The position numbers were made by a program, and so were the translations under genes. From positions 4,075-57,791 of the forward strand of contig JAPPGB010000088.1 of the NCBI GenBank assembly GCA_028821475.1: 53,717 nt of DNA, in the 5' to 3' direction. The stretch is from Spirochaetaceae bacterium. GTDB lineage: Bacteria; Spirochaetota; Spirochaetia; SZUA-6; Bin103. Numbering within the stretch: the first letter of the stretch is position 1; the number at the start of each line of letters is the position of its first letter. The notes under the pieces are model-generated. The model was not told the origin of the DNA. It made no database searches and worked only from the letters and a program-made list of their open reading frames with translations. Below are positions 1 through 7,338 of this stretch, piece by piece.

Positions 1-2
1 CG

Positions 3-149
3 GCGCCGGCGCGTCCGTGGCATCCGCCAATGAACCAACCGCCAATGAACCAACCGCCAATGAACCAACCGCCAATGAACCAACCACCAATGAACCAACC
101 ACCAATGAATAAGGCCACTGGTCGGAGACAGCCGGCCGGCGGGCGATGA
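3..149 (+). CDS. C-terminal end of a possible repeat-bearing ORF cut by the window edge
   Basis: An open frame enters from the left edge and stops with TGA at 147-149. It reads through a 15-bp tandem repeat that encodes the pentapeptide MNQPP five times and ends in a basic, glycine-rich tail (MNKATGRRQPAGGR). Because the repeat unit is a multiple of three, all copies stay in frame. I do not recognise the protein, and nothing upstream is visible to show that it is translated. It could equally be a non-coding repeat that happens to be open. Confidence 0.25.
   Translation, partial: APARPWHPPMNQPPMNQPPMNQPPMNQPPMNQPPMNKATGRRQPAGGR
24..113. repeat. 15-bp tandem repeat, six units
   Basis: Six head-to-tail 15-bp units read CCGCCAATGAACCAA. 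The first four are identical, the fifth carries CCACC in place of CCGCC, and the sixth is the same but diverges at its end into AATAAG. Each unit contains an ATG. The array lies in otherwise gene-free sequence downstream of the minus-strand ABC permease operon. Confidence 0.95.
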
Positions 150-178
150 CCGTACATCGATGTTCGTCGTGACATTCG

Positions 179-218
179 TCGTCTTCCCTGTTGCGGAGCG
201 ACCGTGCAGACTCATTGG
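179..218. repeat. 40-bp dispersed repeat, copy 1
   Basis: This 40-bp segment matches 12731-12770 at 35 of 40 positions and ends in the shared string CAGACTCATTGG. On the minus strand each copy contains an ATG that opens a short frame beginning MSL-(H/Y)-G. Copy 1 has a good ribosome binding site (AGGAGG) nine bases before that ATG; copy 2 does not. It may be a mobile or duplicated leader sequence, or the start of a decayed small gene. Confidence 0.6.
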
Positions 219-255
219 TGATTCCTCCTGGTGCGAAGCATCGTGCGAAACATGG

Positions 256-1548
256 TCAGGTGGCGCGCAGGGCGGTCACCGGGTGCAGCCTGGCGGCCCG
301 GCGGGTAGGCCAGAACGAGGCTGCTGCGGTCACCGCAATCGAGTAGCACAGCACCAGCACGGTGGAACGCAGATTGAGTTGCGGGTAGATGATATTGGAC
401 ATGTTCAACTCCACGCCCTCCATCGCCTCGGTGTAGTCGATCCCGACCTGCGACAGCGGCACTACCAGCGCTATACCCAGCCCCACTCCTACCAGCGCGG
501 CCGCCACGCCGATGAACAGTGCCTCCAGGAAGAACAGGCGCGTAATCTGCGCACCGGTCATCCCGAGCGCGGCAATGGTGCCGATTTCGCGCATCCGCTC
601 GTACACCACCATCATCGTCGTATTGACGATCACCGTGGTGGCCAGCAGGAAAAACACCAGCGCGATGATGTCGTAGATGCGCGTCGCAAGCTGGAACAAC
701 CGGTACATGGCGTTTTCCTCGGTCCACGACCGCACCTCGAGCCGGTCGCCCACCGCATCCCGCACGGCTTCTGCCAAGGCCGGCACCTGGTCGTCGTGCT
801 CGGTGTACAGCAGCAGGTCGGTGACCGCACCGCTGGCGTCGAGCTGCAGAAAGGTTTGCGCCACGCCGATCGGCAACAGCACCACCCGGCTCAATCCACC
901 GACCGGGAATCCCACCAGTCCGCTGACGCGGAAGGTCCACGCCTGCGTGCTCATAACCGCGGTGCGGGTCAGAATCGTCAGCTTGTCGCCGACTGCAACG
1001 CCCAGTTCGTCGGCGAGGGTCTTCGACATCACCAGTTCGCGCGCCGCCGGGTCGGGCAGCGCACCGCCGAACAGATCCAGCCGCCACACGCGCGCGAAAT
1101 CCTCCAGGCCGGGGGCGGCGGTGCCGGCGGCCGGCGCGAGATGAGGCAGGCGTCGGGCCGCGGTCGCGATCTCCCGGTCGAAGTCGACGCCGATGCCGTA
1201 CACGGCGTGGTTCTGGTCTTCCCGGTAGACGGCCCCGCCGAACCGCACCCGCGGCAGCACGGCGGCCACTGCCGGCAGCTGTTCGAGCCGCGCCTGCACT
1301 TCCGCCGCGTTGGCCACCGCCAGGTGCACGGGGCTGAGATGCTCGTAGCGTCCGAACTCCGGATGGCGTACCTGAACGTGACCGGTGTCATACGTCAACG
1401 CAATCGACACGGTGTCGCCGAGCATGCCGGCGATCATCGAGAACAGCAGCACCACGGCCAGGGTCGCCACCGCGATGGCGGTGCCGGAAAGCAGCGAGCG
1501 GCGCTTGTTGCGCGCGACGTTGCGCAACGCGATTCTCCACAGATTCAT
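256..1548 (-). CDS. ABC transporter permease, FtsX/LolC-E/MacB family
   Basis: This 430-residue inner-membrane protein has the FtsX permease layout. A first membrane helix follows the basic start MNLWRIALRNVARNKRRS. A periplasmic domain covers about residues 45-290. Three clustered helices follow, the first near IYDIIALVFFLLATTVIVN. The motif YERMREIGTIAALGM is the coupling-helix region typical of LolC/LolE and MacB-type permeases. These systems do not move small solutes through a channel; they pull lipoproteins or other substrates from the membrane or drive periplasmic machines. It is the last gene of an ATPase-permease-permease operon, and the two permeases probably form a heterodimer. The start is at the edge of a small repeat ORF and lacks an obvious ribosome binding site, so its translation may be coupled. 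Confidence 0.9.
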   Translation of the reverse strand: MNLWRIALRNVARNKRRSLLSGTAIAVATLAVVLLFSMIAGMLGDTVSIALTYDTGHVQVRHPEFGRYEHLSPVHLAVANAAEVQARLEQLPAVAAVLPRVRFGGAVYREDQNHAVYGIGVDFDREIATAARRLPHLAPAAGTAAPGLEDFARVWRLDLFGGALPDPAARELVMSKTLADELGVAVGDKLTILTRTAVMSTQAWTFRVSGLVGFPVGGLSRVVLLPIGVAQTFLQLDASGAVTDLLLYTEHDDQVPALAEAVRDAVGDRLEVRSWTEENAMYRLFQLATRIYDIIALVFFLLATTVIVNTTMMVVYERMREIGTIAALGMTGAQITRLFFLEALFIGVAAALVGVGLGIALVVPLSQVGIDYTEAMEGVELNMSNIIYPQLNLRSTVLVLCYSIAVTAAASFWPTRRAARLHPVTALRAT

Positions 1549-1670
1549 CGGTCTACCAGCATCAGTGTACCCGCGTCGGCTCGTTCACTCACTCGTAGTG
1601 CGAACGGTCGCTCATGACGCACTCCGTCATTCATGACGCGTTCGTCATTCATGACGCGTTCGTCATTCAT
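1545..1670 (-). CDS. 41-residue ORF made of MNDERV repeats between two permeases
   Basis: A short frame starts at an ATG 8 bp inside the end of the upstream permease gene and stops at TGA overlapping the ATG of the downstream permease by 4 bp. Its first 18 residues are MNDERV-MNDERV-MNDGVR, followed by HERPFALRVSERADAGTLMLVDR. It has no recognisable domain. Its position suggests a role in translational coupling of the two permeases rather than a functional protein. It could also be only a spacer carrying repeats. Confidence 0.35.
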   Translation of the reverse strand: MNDERVMNDERVMNDGVRHERPFALRVSERADAGTLMLVDR

Positions 1671-1673
1671 GAC
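1617..1673. repeat. 18-bp tandem repeat with internal dyads between permease genes
   Basis: Three near-identical 18-bp units (GTCATTCATGACGCGTTC) run across the stop codon of the upstream permease. Each contains the small inverted repeat GTCAT-TC-ATGAC, so the array can form a series of short hairpins on either strand. The unit length keeps one minus-strand frame open through all copies. Confidence 0.9.
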
Positions 1674-3006
1674 GCAGGCTCTGCACCACGTCGAGACGCA
1701 GCGCGCGGCGCGCCGGCACCAGGGCGATGGCCATGCTCGCAAGCACCCCAAACACAACCGCGGTCGCCATGGTGCCGGGATTCCAGGCGCCGCGGAACTC
1801 CCCGGTGACGCGGTAGCCGATACTCACGTCGCCGTATAGTCCGCTCACGTCGATTCCCCAATTGACCAGCCAGAACGTCGCGGCTGCACCGAGGACGAGA
1901 CCCGCCAATGACCCGAGCAGTCCGATAATGCCCGCCTCGAACACCATCGTCGCCCGGACCGCCGCGTCGTCCATGCCAAGGGCGCGCATCATGCCGAACT
2001 CACGGATTCTCTCGTACACCGCGATCAACATGGTGTTTGAAATACCCACGGCGGCGATCAGAAATATGAGAAACAGCAGCATGGCGTTGCTCGAACTCTT
2101 GGACTCCATCAACGCCAGGTAGTCACGCGCGATCTGTGGCCACCCGACCACGGCGACGTCTGCAAACCGTGCTCCAAGCTGCGCATTCAAACGCTCGATC
2201 TCGCGGCTCAGGAAGGCGCCGCCGGGAACGGCTATCGGGCGCCCGAGCACGGAAGGCAACGCGCCGAGCGCAATCTCCGTTACCCCGTCCATCTCGAGGT
2301 CGTATTGGGCGATGTCGAGCGGCAGGTAGCCCACCCCTCGATTGATGGTCGGATTGGCACTGAGCAGGATACCCACCAGCTCCAGCTCCAACACCTGCAT
2401 CGCTCCATGCCGGGTGCGGGTCCGAACCTCGACGAAATCGCCGACCGACAATCCCAGGTCGTCGGTCGTCCAGGAGCCCAGAATGAGCCCCGGCATACCC
2501 GCTTCCACGTATGAGCTGCCCGGCAACAGAGCGTCGCGCAGCCGGAACACCTCCTCGTCCGTATCCGGATCGATGCCGACAAACCGAATCGGCAATGACC
2601 CCTCGCCGAAGAACAACTCGCCGACAAAGCTGATGCGCGGGGTGTTGGCGATGCCGCGCTCGGTCAGTGCGTTCGTGATCGGCACATAGTCGGCCAGCTC
2701 GTGCTTCAGCGCCACCCGGTCCAAGTCCTCCAACTGGGCGCTCGTCACCACCTTGCCGGAGCCGGTCTCATACCAGACAAGATTGCGCTGAGACTCCTGG
2801 TCGATGCCCCCCAACATGGAGTCCATGAAAATCAGCACGGCAACGCTGAACGCCAGGGCTATCGTGGTAATCACGGTGCGGCGCCGGTGCCGGCTCAGAT
2901 TCCGCCACGCCAGCCGGAGCAGGAACTTCGCGTCACCACGCCCCGGCGACGACATCGCCGGGGACGCCGGGGCGGCTGTCACCGCGTTCGACGAAAGGGA
3001 AGCCAT
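1663..3006 (-). CDS. ABC transporter permease, FtsX/LolC-E/MacB family
   Basis: This 447-residue permease is the paralogue of the downstream gene. After a Ser/Ala/Pro-rich start it has the basic segment LLRLAWRNLSRHRRRT and a first helix near IALAFSVAVLIFMDSML. A large periplasmic domain follows, then C-terminal helices around NAMLLFLIFLIAAVGISNTMLIAVYERIREFGMMRALGM, the conserved cytoplasmic loop of the family. I chose ATG at 3006 because it lies 8 bp after the ATPase stop and gives a normal family length; the open frame continues further upstream only by overlapping the ATPase gene. It probably pairs with the second permease and the ATPase in one complex. Confidence 0.9.
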   Translation of the reverse strand: MASLSSNAVTAAPASPAMSSPGRGDAKFLLRLAWRNLSRHRRRTVITTIALAFSVAVLIFMDSMLGGIDQESQRNLVWYETGSGKVVTSAQLEDLDRVALKHELADYVPITNALTERGIANTPRISFVGELFFGEGSLPIRFVGIDPDTDEEVFRLRDALLPGSSYVEAGMPGLILGSWTTDDLGLSVGDFVEVRTRTRHGAMQVLELELVGILLSANPTINRGVGYLPLDIAQYDLEMDGVTEIALGALPSVLGRPIAVPGGAFLSREIERLNAQLGARFADVAVVGWPQIARDYLALMESKSSSNAMLLFLIFLIAAVGISNTMLIAVYERIREFGMMRALGMDDAAVRATMVFEAGIIGLLGSLAGLVLGAAATFWLVNWGIDVSGLYGDVSIGYRVTGEFRGAWNPGTMATAVVFGVLASMAIALVPARRALRLDVVQSLRHE

Positions 3007-3014
3007 CGCCGATC

Positions 3015-3734
3015 CTACCGGGCGGCGTCCGCGGTAGCCGGCGCACGGCCCTCGCCGGTGCGCGTCTCGTCGCGGACAATCCGGCCGTCCTGCAACCGTA
3101 CCAACCGCTGCGCGTAGTCCATGACCATGGCATCGTGGGTGGAGAACAGGAAGGTGGTGGAGCGGCGGCGATTGAGCGTGCGCATCAGGTCCAGCAACCC
3201 CTCGCCGATCTCGGAGTCCACGTTCGCGGTGGGTTCGTCGGCCAGCACGATGTCCGGGTCCTTCACCAGCGCGCGTGCGATCGCCACCCGTTGCTGTTGA
3301 CCGCCCGACAGCTCGCCCGGGCGACGGTCGGCCATGTCGCTCAACCCGACGTCGTCGAGCATCGCCAGGGTGCGGTCGCGCACCTGCTTCGGGTCGCGGG
3401 TGACCAGCGACAACGCAAACGAGACGTTCTCGTAGGCGGTGAGTACCGGGATGAGATTGAACGACTGAAAGATGAAGCCGAGACGATGACGGCGAAACAG
3501 GGCAAGCTGTTTGCGGTTCAGGTCCGATACACGTTCTCCGCCGATCACCACCTCGCCGCTGGTCGCCGTGTCCAGACAGCCAACCAGATTGAGCAGAGTG
3601 GTCTTGCCGGAACCGGAGGGGCCGGCAATCGCCAGAAACGCGCCACCATCCACCCGCAGACTGACACCGCGCAGAGCCGCGACCTCGGTGCTGCCGCTGC
3701 GATACACTTTGGTCACCCTGTCCACTGATATCAC
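3015..3734 (-). CDS. ABC transporter ATPase, LolD/MacB type
   Basis: This 239-residue nucleotide-binding subunit has Walker A GPSGSGKT near residue 40, Q-loop FQSFNLIPVLTAYENV, signature LSGGQQQR, Walker B IVLADEPTANVD and H-loop FSTHD. The sequence GCLDTATSGEVVIGG is typical of LolD and MacB ATPases. I placed the start at GTG 3734 because GGAGG sits five to six bases upstream and the protein then begins directly with the domain (VISVDRVTKVYRSGS). It is the first gene of the three-gene operon and powers the two FtsX-type permeases. The substrate cannot be told from sequence; lipoprotein release or efflux are both possible. Confidence 0.95.
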   Translation of the reverse strand: MISVDRVTKVYRSGSTEVAALRGVSLRVDGGAFLAIAGPSGSGKTTLLNLVGCLDTATSGEVVIGGERVSDLNRKQLALFRRHRLGFIFQSFNLIPVLTAYENVSFALSLVTRDPKQVRDRTLAMLDDVGLSDMADRRPGELSGGQQQRVAIARALVKDPDIVLADEPTANVDSEIGEGLLDLMRTLNRRRSTTFLFSTHDAMVMDYAQRLVRLQDGRIVRDETRTGEGRAPATADAAR

Positions 3735-4038
3735 AAGACACCTCCCGGCGTGTCCGGTGGAGCCGTCATCGTTGTGCACGCACCCCTGACGGCGCTGCAA
3801 CGGTGTATACGCGGGACCAGCTTACGCATCGAGTCGTGACCGCGGCAACCAATCTTCACACAAATGGTGAAATGTGACCGGAGATCGGCGACCGCACCGG
3901 GCTGGCGGCGTGCGGAAGTGGAGCGGATCGGGATGGGAGAACGACCACGGCCGGCGCCCGGCGTGCACCGGGCGCTCGGCACTCTGTCTGGTCGGCCGCC
4001 GCCGCTAGGACCGCCTCAGGGGCGGCCGTAGTGGATAA
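3735..4038. other. Intergenic region upstream of the ABC operon
   Basis: About 300 bp lie between the ATPase start and the end of the upstream small gene. The likely promoter of the ABC operon lies here, but I see no convincing -35/-10 pair. A G+C-rich hairpin near 4010-4027 could end the small gene's transcript, though it has no T-run. An imperfect dyad (TCACA to TGTGA) occurs near 3855-3876, in the orientation opposite to a CRP site. Confidence 0.4.
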
Positions 4039-4296
4039 TCAGCCGTTTCGCAGGCGCAGCACCAGGCGGTCTTTGACGCCGCGCGGACAACGGGCGATCA
4101 GATCTACGCCCAGGTTTTCGGCCGCGGCCTTGAGGGCTTCTCTGGCCTGGGTCATGTCTTCGGACTCGCCGAACGTCAACTGCCCGGGTCCCTCGTTGAC
4201 AACGCGCTGGACATACTTCTCGTACTTTTCGACCAGCTTTTTCGAAACTCCTTTCTCCTTGACTTCCTTCGTCCGAAGAATCGAGAATCTTGGCAT
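4039..4296 (-). CDS. Small hypothetical protein, 85 residues
   Basis: The protein is charged and mainly helical, with a lysine-rich first third (LRTKEVKEKGVSKKLVEKYEKYV) and a basic end (KDRLVLRLRNG). I see no signal peptide, membrane segment or known motif. It is a credible gene: AGGAGGAT lies just before the ATG and a good promoter lies about 75 bp upstream. It stands alone between the ABC operon and the divergent enolase-superfamily gene. The function is unknown; nucleic-acid or protein binding would fit the composition but cannot be shown. Confidence 0.7.
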   Translation of the reverse strand: MPRFSILRTKEVKEKGVSKKLVEKYEKYVQRVVNEGPGQLTFGESEDMTQAREALKAAAENLGVDLIARCPRGVKDRLVLRLRNG

Positions 4297-4370
4297 GACA
4301 TCCTCCTGTCAGGTTCAGGTTGCTTGCGCGCGCGCTCATATTGCACCGCGCAGTAGCCACCGGTAACCAA

Positions 4371-4399
4371 ATAATGTAACACACATTCCCTCGGGTCAA
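4371..4399 (-). promoter_or_regulatory. Sigma-70-type promoter of the 85-residue gene
   Basis: Read on the minus strand, TTGACC (4394-4399) is followed after 17 bp by CATTAT (4371-4376). The -35 box matches consensus at five of six positions and the -10 box at four of six, with ideal spacing. Confidence 0.6.
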
Positions 4400-4542
4400 G
4401 TGCGGCCGCGGCAGACCCCGTCGGCCGACGATGCTGCCGGGAATGCGAGATTTCCGTACCATTATCGTCATCTCACGAGTACGTCAAGACCCCGTTAGCA
4501 CAAAAAACACCAAGGGACATTGCGCCACGAGGCGCGCTCGGA

Positions 4543-4548
4543 TATAAA
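4543..4548 (+). promoter_or_regulatory. -10 box placed for a leaderless transcript
   Basis: TATAAA ends seven bases before the ATG at 4555. A weak -35 (TTGCGC) lies 17 bp upstream. Transcription from this box would start at or next to the start codon. There is no Shine-Dalgarno sequence before this ATG, which fits a leaderless mRNA. Confidence 0.45.
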
Positions 4549-4554
4549 CGATTC

Positions 4555-5694
4555 ATGACCATTACGTCACTGAAGACGGTTTCGGTAGCGGGCACCAAGA
4601 CGTGGAACTACGTGCGGCTGGAGACCGACACCGGCATCACCGGCACCGGAGAAGCGCACCCGGGAGCAGGCATCGGCGACCTGATCGAGCGTCGCCTGGC
4701 GCCAATGTTGATCGGCGCGGATGCGCGCAACGTGGAGCCGCTGCAGCGGCGGATGCTGGCGTCGAGCACCGGAGATTCGGCCGGCGGCATGCTGGTGGGG
4801 GCGATCGGCGGAGTAGAAACCGCGCTCTGGGATGTTGCCGGCAAGGCCCTCGGCGTACCGGCTTACCGGCTGCTCGGCGGTGCCTACCGCGACCGAATTC
4901 GCCTCTACGCGGACGTCGGACGCGGCGTCGCCATGGCGAACACGCCGGCAAGCTGGGCGGCACGCGCGCGCGAGGCCGCCGCCGAAGGATTCGATGCCCT
5001 CAAGTTCGACATCGACCACTCCGCCGATGAATTGAGCCATGACCTGCTGGCGCGCGGACTGAGCCTGGCGGAACTGGAGCGCATGACGGCGCTGGTGGCG
5101 GCGGCACGCGAGGGGGCCGGTGACCGCGTCGATCTGGCGATCGATTGTCACGGCATATACCAGGTGCGCGACGTGCTGCTGCTGGCCGAACGTCTGACCC
5201 CGTTTCGCCTCATGTTTCTCGAAGACCCGGTACCCCCGGAAAACACCGCCGCTCTGGCCAAGGTCACGCGCAGCACGCCGATTCCGATCTGCACCGGCGA
5301 GTGGCGCTACCGGTGCGACGGATTTCGCGACCTGATCGAACAGCAGGCATGCGACCTGCTGCACGTGGATGTCGCCGCCACCGGAGGCATGTCGGAAGCC
5401 AAGAGGATCGCCGATCTCGCCGACCTCTACTACATGCCGTTCGCGGCCCACAACATCACCTCGCCGCTGGGCCTCGTCGCCAGCGCGCACGTGTGTGCGG
5501 CGGTGCGCAACCTGAACAGCATGGAACTGCCGTATCACGGTGACCAGGTCGCGTGGCGCTGGGACCTGGTGCGCAGCCCCGAACCGCTGATCGACCGCGG
5601 GCGGTTCGTCGTGCCGCGTGGACCCGGTCTCGGTGTCGAGCTCGACGAAACCGTGGTCAACGCCCACCTCGCGCCCGGATCCGCGCCGCTGTAG
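4555..5694 (+). CDS. Mandelate racemase/muconate lactonizing enzyme family protein
   Basis: This 379-residue enolase-superfamily enzyme has the usual capping domain (about residues 1-120) and a TIM-barrel domain. Metal-binding acids are visible in DLAIDCHG (Asp), FLEDPVPPEN (Glu) and ICTGEW (Glu). The catalytic strand-2 motif reads ALKFDID, a K-x-D form, and the late histidine is in FAAHNITSPLG. This pattern fits sugar-acid dehydratases such as galactonate- or gluconate-type enzymes rather than racemases with a K-x-K motif; the exact substrate cannot be assigned. It would act in the cytosol, turning an aldonic acid into a 2-keto-3-deoxy acid. A DapA-family aldolase that could use such products lies far away at 46972. 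The gene stands alone and appears to be leaderless. Confidence 0.9.
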   Translation: MTITSLKTVSVAGTKTWNYVRLETDTGITGTGEAHPGAGIGDLIERRLAPMLIGADARNVEPLQRRMLASSTGDSAGGMLVGAIGGVETALWDVAGKALGVPAYRLLGGAYRDRIRLYADVGRGVAMANTPASWAARAREAAAEGFDALKFDIDHSADELSHDLLARGLSLAELERMTALVAAAREGAGDRVDLAIDCHGIYQVRDVLLLAERLTPFRLMFLEDPVPPENTAALAKVTRSTPIPICTGEWRYRCDGFRDLIEQQACDLLHVDVAATGGMSEAKRIADLADLYYMPFAAHNITSPLGLVASAHVCAAVRNLNSMELPYHGDQVAWRWDLVRSPEPLIDRGRFVVPRGPGLGVELDETVVNAHLAPGSAPL

Positions 5695-5722
5695 GTTCGG
5701 GACGCCTCCGAACAGCTCAACG

Positions 5723-5750
5723 CCGCCGCACCGTGCCGGATGCGCGGCGG
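5723..5750 (+). terminator. Possible hairpin after the enolase-superfamily gene
   Basis: CCGCCG can pair with CGGCGG across a loop, followed by TTTCT. The stem is short and the T-run weak, so this is a tentative call. Confidence 0.3.
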
Positions 5751-5782
5751 TTTCTCCGGCGCGGCGCACGGCACGAACGTGG

Positions 5783-5838
5783 CGGATCAGGGGAACTCGG
5801 CCGCCCGCGCGCTGTGGGCACCATGGCGCGCACCACCA
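5783..5838 (-). pseudogene. Relic of the VOC gene 3' end, third copy
   Basis: This stretch aligns over its whole length with the 3' ends of the VOC copies at 7071 and 8543, sharing blocks such as GCGCGCTGTGG and CACCATGGCGCGCA. The gene body is missing. It lies directly before the duplicated lipoprotein leader, exactly as the larger relic does before the second lipoprotein copy. It therefore looks like an older, more decayed repeat unit. Confidence 0.55.
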
Positions 5839-5892
5839 CGACGTCGTGTGGGTCGGGTAGTCGGTCAACATTGCATCACGTCAGAGCACTGA

Positions 5893-5911
5893 TACTACGA
5901 AATACGTAGTA
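5893..5911. promoter_or_regulatory. Inverted repeat in the lipoprotein leader
   Basis: TACTACG and CGTAGTA form a perfect 7-bp inverted repeat with a 5-bp spacer about 40 bp before the start codon. In the second copy (7371-7389) the left arm has decayed to TGCTACA while the right arm is intact. It may be an operator or a small RNA hairpin. A TATAAA box follows at 5936-5941. Confidence 0.45.
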
Positions 5912-5951
5912 TCCTGATGTTGTGCTCCGTGGTGGTATAAACTCCTTCGCC

Positions 5952-7070
5952 ATGAACGTCACACTCATCAGGCAACCTGCCATGGCGCTGACCGTGGCAA
6001 TGGTCCTGTCTCTGTCGCTAGCGGGCTGCAGTGCGGCCACTTCAGGGACGGGAGGGACTACGAGCTCCGCCGCCGAAGCGCCCCTACCGGAGCCAGTTCC
6101 AACGCCGCCTGAGCCCGAGTCGCCGCCCGAGCCCGAGTCGCCGCCTGAGCCCGAGTCGCCGCCCGAGCCCGAGTCGCCGCCCGAGCCCGAGTCGCCGCCA
6201 CCCTCCACCGGCGTGCCTTCCGACACGCCGGGCACGCCGAGGTTCCCGGCACGATACTGCCAGTTTTTGTTCTACGACGATCCGTACAAGCGCCCTCCCG
6301 CCCCGTATTCAGCCTCTACGGCCCCGCCGACGGAATACTCTCCATCTCTGGTGCTTCGGCTGGGGTCGACACCCGACGACGAGCCGCAAAAACGGAGCCA
6401 AATAACCGTGACGTGGCCGACGGCGACCAGCACGCCCTGGCCCGTCGAAACTTACGAACTGGCCTGGACTCGCACAGGCGACCCGTTCCCGGCTCCGACG
6501 ATCATGCAGGTGTACCAGCAGGGGCAGGAGCGGTTCATCGTCACGAACTACACCATGACGGGGCTGAATGCAGGGACGGAGTACAAGGTACGGGTTCGCC
6601 CGAGATATGAAGGCGCCGACTATGAAGCAGGCGAGAGAGTCAGCGGATGGTCGCCTGTCTTCACCGTGCGCACGATGGATCCTCTGCCCCTGCTGGACTG
6701 CACCGAGGGCCAGCACCTGCGCGATCCGCCGTGGGTTACGTTCTACACTGACCGACACGGTATGAGCTATAGGTGCGACCAGACGCATCCTGCCTTCCAG
6801 ACCTACCGGTATCTGGCTCCTTGGAGCGCGCTCAGTTGTGCCGGCGCTGGTGGCCCCCCGTTCGAACCGAGGATCCGGCCCGCTTCGTTGCGGGTACGCA
6901 TCGCCGGGAGGGGCGATGTGCAAGTCGACCCGGATTCCACGCATGGCCAGCGTCGGCTTGCGGTATTGGGCCTGAGTGTGACCGTTGGGGGCCAGCGGTG
7001 CGAACTGACCGATCTGTTGTATCTCACGATCGACGGATTGGCTGCCTTCGACTCGAAGTGCGCCGAGTAG
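5952..7070 (+). CDS. Secreted lipoprotein with fibronectin type III domain, copy A
   Basis: The N-terminus MNVTLIRQPAMALTVAMVLS is a lipoprotein signal peptide ending at lipobox LAGC, so the protein should be lipid-anchored outside the inner membrane. An Ala/Ser/Thr stretch follows, then a proline-glutamate spacer with five PEPESP hexapeptides and a fibronectin-III-like domain. The domain runs from about ITVTWPTATSTPWPVETYELAWTR to SGWSPVFTVRTMD and includes the typical GLNAGTEYKVRVRPRY strand. The C-terminal third has four cysteines and no family I recognise. I chose ATG at 5952 because the second copy has only this start. It is about 75% identical by eye to the next copy. A surface binding or adhesion role is an inference. 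Confidence 0.85.
   Translation: MNVTLIRQPAMALTVAMVLSLSLAGCSAATSGTGGTTSSAAEAPLPEPVPTPPEPESPPEPESPPEPESPPEPESPPEPESPPPSTGVPSDTPGTPRFPARYCQFLFYDDPYKRPPAPYSASTAPPTEYSPSLVLRLGSTPDDEPQKRSQITVTWPTATSTPWPVETYELAWTRTGDPFPAPTIMQVYQQGQERFIVTNYTMTGLNAGTEYKVRVRPRYEGADYEAGERVSGWSPVFTVRTMDPLPLLDCTEGQHLRDPPWVTFYTDRHGMSYRCDQTHPAFQTYRYLAPWSALSCAGAGGPPFEPRIRPASLRVRIAGRGDVQVDPDSTHGQRRLAVLGLSVTVGGQRCELTDLLYLTIDGLAAFDSKCAE
6108..6197 (+). repeat. 18-bp coding repeat for PEPESP
   Basis: Five head-to-tail 18-bp units lie in the lipoprotein's spacer, with only silent C/T variation. The second lipoprotein has a degenerate spacer here without clear repeats (AETPPETETPGPSQ), so the array probably expanded after the gene duplication. 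Confidence 0.9.
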
Positions 7071-7077
7071 CGCGGGA

Positions 7078-7334
7078 TCAGGTCAACTGGACCGTGCCGC
7101 GCGCTGTGGCCACCATGGCGCGCAGCCCGGGCCGATCCGCAGCCCGCACCGCCACCGGTACCCCGAGGGCGCGCAGCGCCGGACCGACGGCTCCCGGTTC
7201 GGGAGACTGCACCTCGAGGTTCAGCAACCGGCAGCCCGCCGGGGCAGATGCCGCGGGCGAGTCCACGGCGTCCCAGTCAATGAGAAAGGAGCACGTTGTG
7301 GCTACCACGCCCTTCATGGCTGTCGCCGGGAGCG
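7078..7334 (-). pseudogene. Internally deleted copy of the VOC gene
   Basis: The minus strand encodes the last 70 or so residues of the VOC protein at 8550 (FLIDWDAVDSPAASAPAGCRLLNLEV onward) almost unchanged. Upstream it jumps at about 7283-7290 to a short piece matching 9111-9162 of the intact gene. The start codon and about 355 bp of the middle are missing. The breakpoint lies at similar GAAAGGA/GAATGGA strings. It cannot encode the full domain. Confidence 0.85.
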
Positions 7335-7338
7335 ATAC

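Larger units (their letters stand above)
5861..7338. repeat. Tandem duplication unit A, lipoprotein plus VOC tail
   Basis: Unit A (1478 bp) begins with a 91-bp leader (TCGGTCAACATTGCATCACG and onward) that recurs at 7339 with only about seven differences. It then carries the first lipoprotein gene and an internally deleted VOC copy. Unit B runs from 7339 to about 9162. The deletion inside the VOC copy of unit A removes roughly 355 bp that are present in unit B. Confidence 0.9.

Noticed and set aside
24-113. CRISPR-like array
   Set aside because: The 15-bp units are directly adjacent without unique spacers, so it is a simple tandem repeat. No cas genes are present in the window.
3855-3876. 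CRP-like site upstream of the ABC operon
   Set aside because: The half-sites are in inverted order (TCACA before TGTGA) with a long spacer, which does not match CRP binding sites.
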